Assembly: GCA_029883965.1 (NCBI GenBank) | Contig: JAOUIN010000136.1 | Coordinates: 1-6,399, forward strand | DNA length: 6,399 nucleotides | Reading direction: 5' to 3' | Origin: Betaproteobacteria bacterium | Lineage (GTDB): Bacteria > Pseudomonadota > Gammaproteobacteria > Burkholderiales > SG8-41 | In this document: positions 6,178 to 6,399 of the stretch, piece by piece | Layout: each line of letters begins with the position of its first letter | Numbering within the stretch: the stretch's first letter is position 1 | Program-made: the position numbers and the translations under genes | Notes under the pieces: generated by a model | What the model was told of the DNA's origin: nothing | Database searches by the model: none | The model's input: the letters and a program-made list of their open reading frames with translations, nothing else

Positions 6178-6399
6178 TTGAAAGTTGCGCTGCGCCCTCT
6201 GCTGATTGCCGTGCTCTGTCTGGCCTGGCTGCTACCCGGGCTGGTCGCCCATGATCCGTGGAAGCCTGATGAGGCCTACACCTTCGGTGCCGTCTACGAA
6301 ATCCTGCAAGGCGGCGGCTGGATCATCCCGCGGATCGCCGGCGAACCCTTCATGGACAAGCCACCGTTTTTTTATCTCAGCGCGGCAGCCAGCGCCCTG
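6178..6399 (+). CDS. ArnT/PMT-family membrane glycosyltransferase (5' part only)
   Basis: Only the first 74 codons are present; the gene continues past the right edge. Residues 7-24 form a first membrane segment. A periplasmic loop then carries DPWKPDEAY (26-34), whose acidic pair D31-E32 corresponds to the catalytic-loop acidic region of ArnT-like GT-C enzymes. GGGWIIPRIAGEPFMDKPP (45-63) follows, with the Lys-Pro-Pro before the next hydrophobic segment typical of the family. These enzymes move sugars from polyprenyl-phosphate donors to lipid A or other envelope acceptors; the substrate cannot be told from this fragment. The start is taken as TTG at 6178, since an in-frame TAA lies at 6163 and no ATG or GTG fits better; the ribosome binding site is weak. 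It may follow the M48 gene loosely, 90 bp downstream. Confidence 0.82.
   Translation, partial: MKVALRPLLIAVLCLAWLLPGLVAHDPWKPDEAYTFGAVYEILQGGGWIIPRIAGEPFMDKPPFFYLSAAASAL

Overview
The window is GC-rich, densely coding bacterial DNA. Protein similarities, Tat-type signal peptides and TAAAAT boxes placed directly before start codons suggest a proteobacterium, probably beta- or gammaproteobacterial. This placement rests on recognising families by eye, not on a search.

Minus strand, 4360 down to 661: a complete cyanate uptake and breakdown operon in the order substrate-binding protein (cynA), permease (cynB), ATPase (cynD), cyanase (cynS). Gaps are 29, 9 and 29 bp, and every gene has a purine-rich ribosome binding site. 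The ABC system would import cyanate, and cyanase would convert it with bicarbonate to CO2 and ammonia, giving a nitrogen-scavenging and detoxifying module. Downstream of cynS lies a perfect 14-bp hairpin with a T-rich run, then the start of a TRAP-transporter binding protein resembling the 2-oxo-acid binder TakP. That gene runs off the left edge.

Intergenic region 4361-4635 (divergent): this is the most informative non-coding stretch. On the cyn side it carries a near-consensus sigma-54 -24/-12 element, an IHF-like site and, about 150-190 bp upstream of the inferred start, a 32-bp imperfect palindrome within a run of GTGC/GCAC blocks spaced exactly 10 bp apart. A 9-mer, ACGCTGCAC, occurs three times here. 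This matches the layout of an enhancer-dependent, nitrogen-controlled promoter. No regulator gene is in the window.

Plus strand, 4636-6087: a lipoprotein M48 zinc metalloprotease (BepA-like catalytic domain, LysM-like C-terminus), probably translated from a leaderless transcript. From 6178 to the right edge: the first 74 codons of an ArnT/PMT-type membrane glycosyltransferase. These two look like envelope functions and are probably unrelated to cyanate metabolism.
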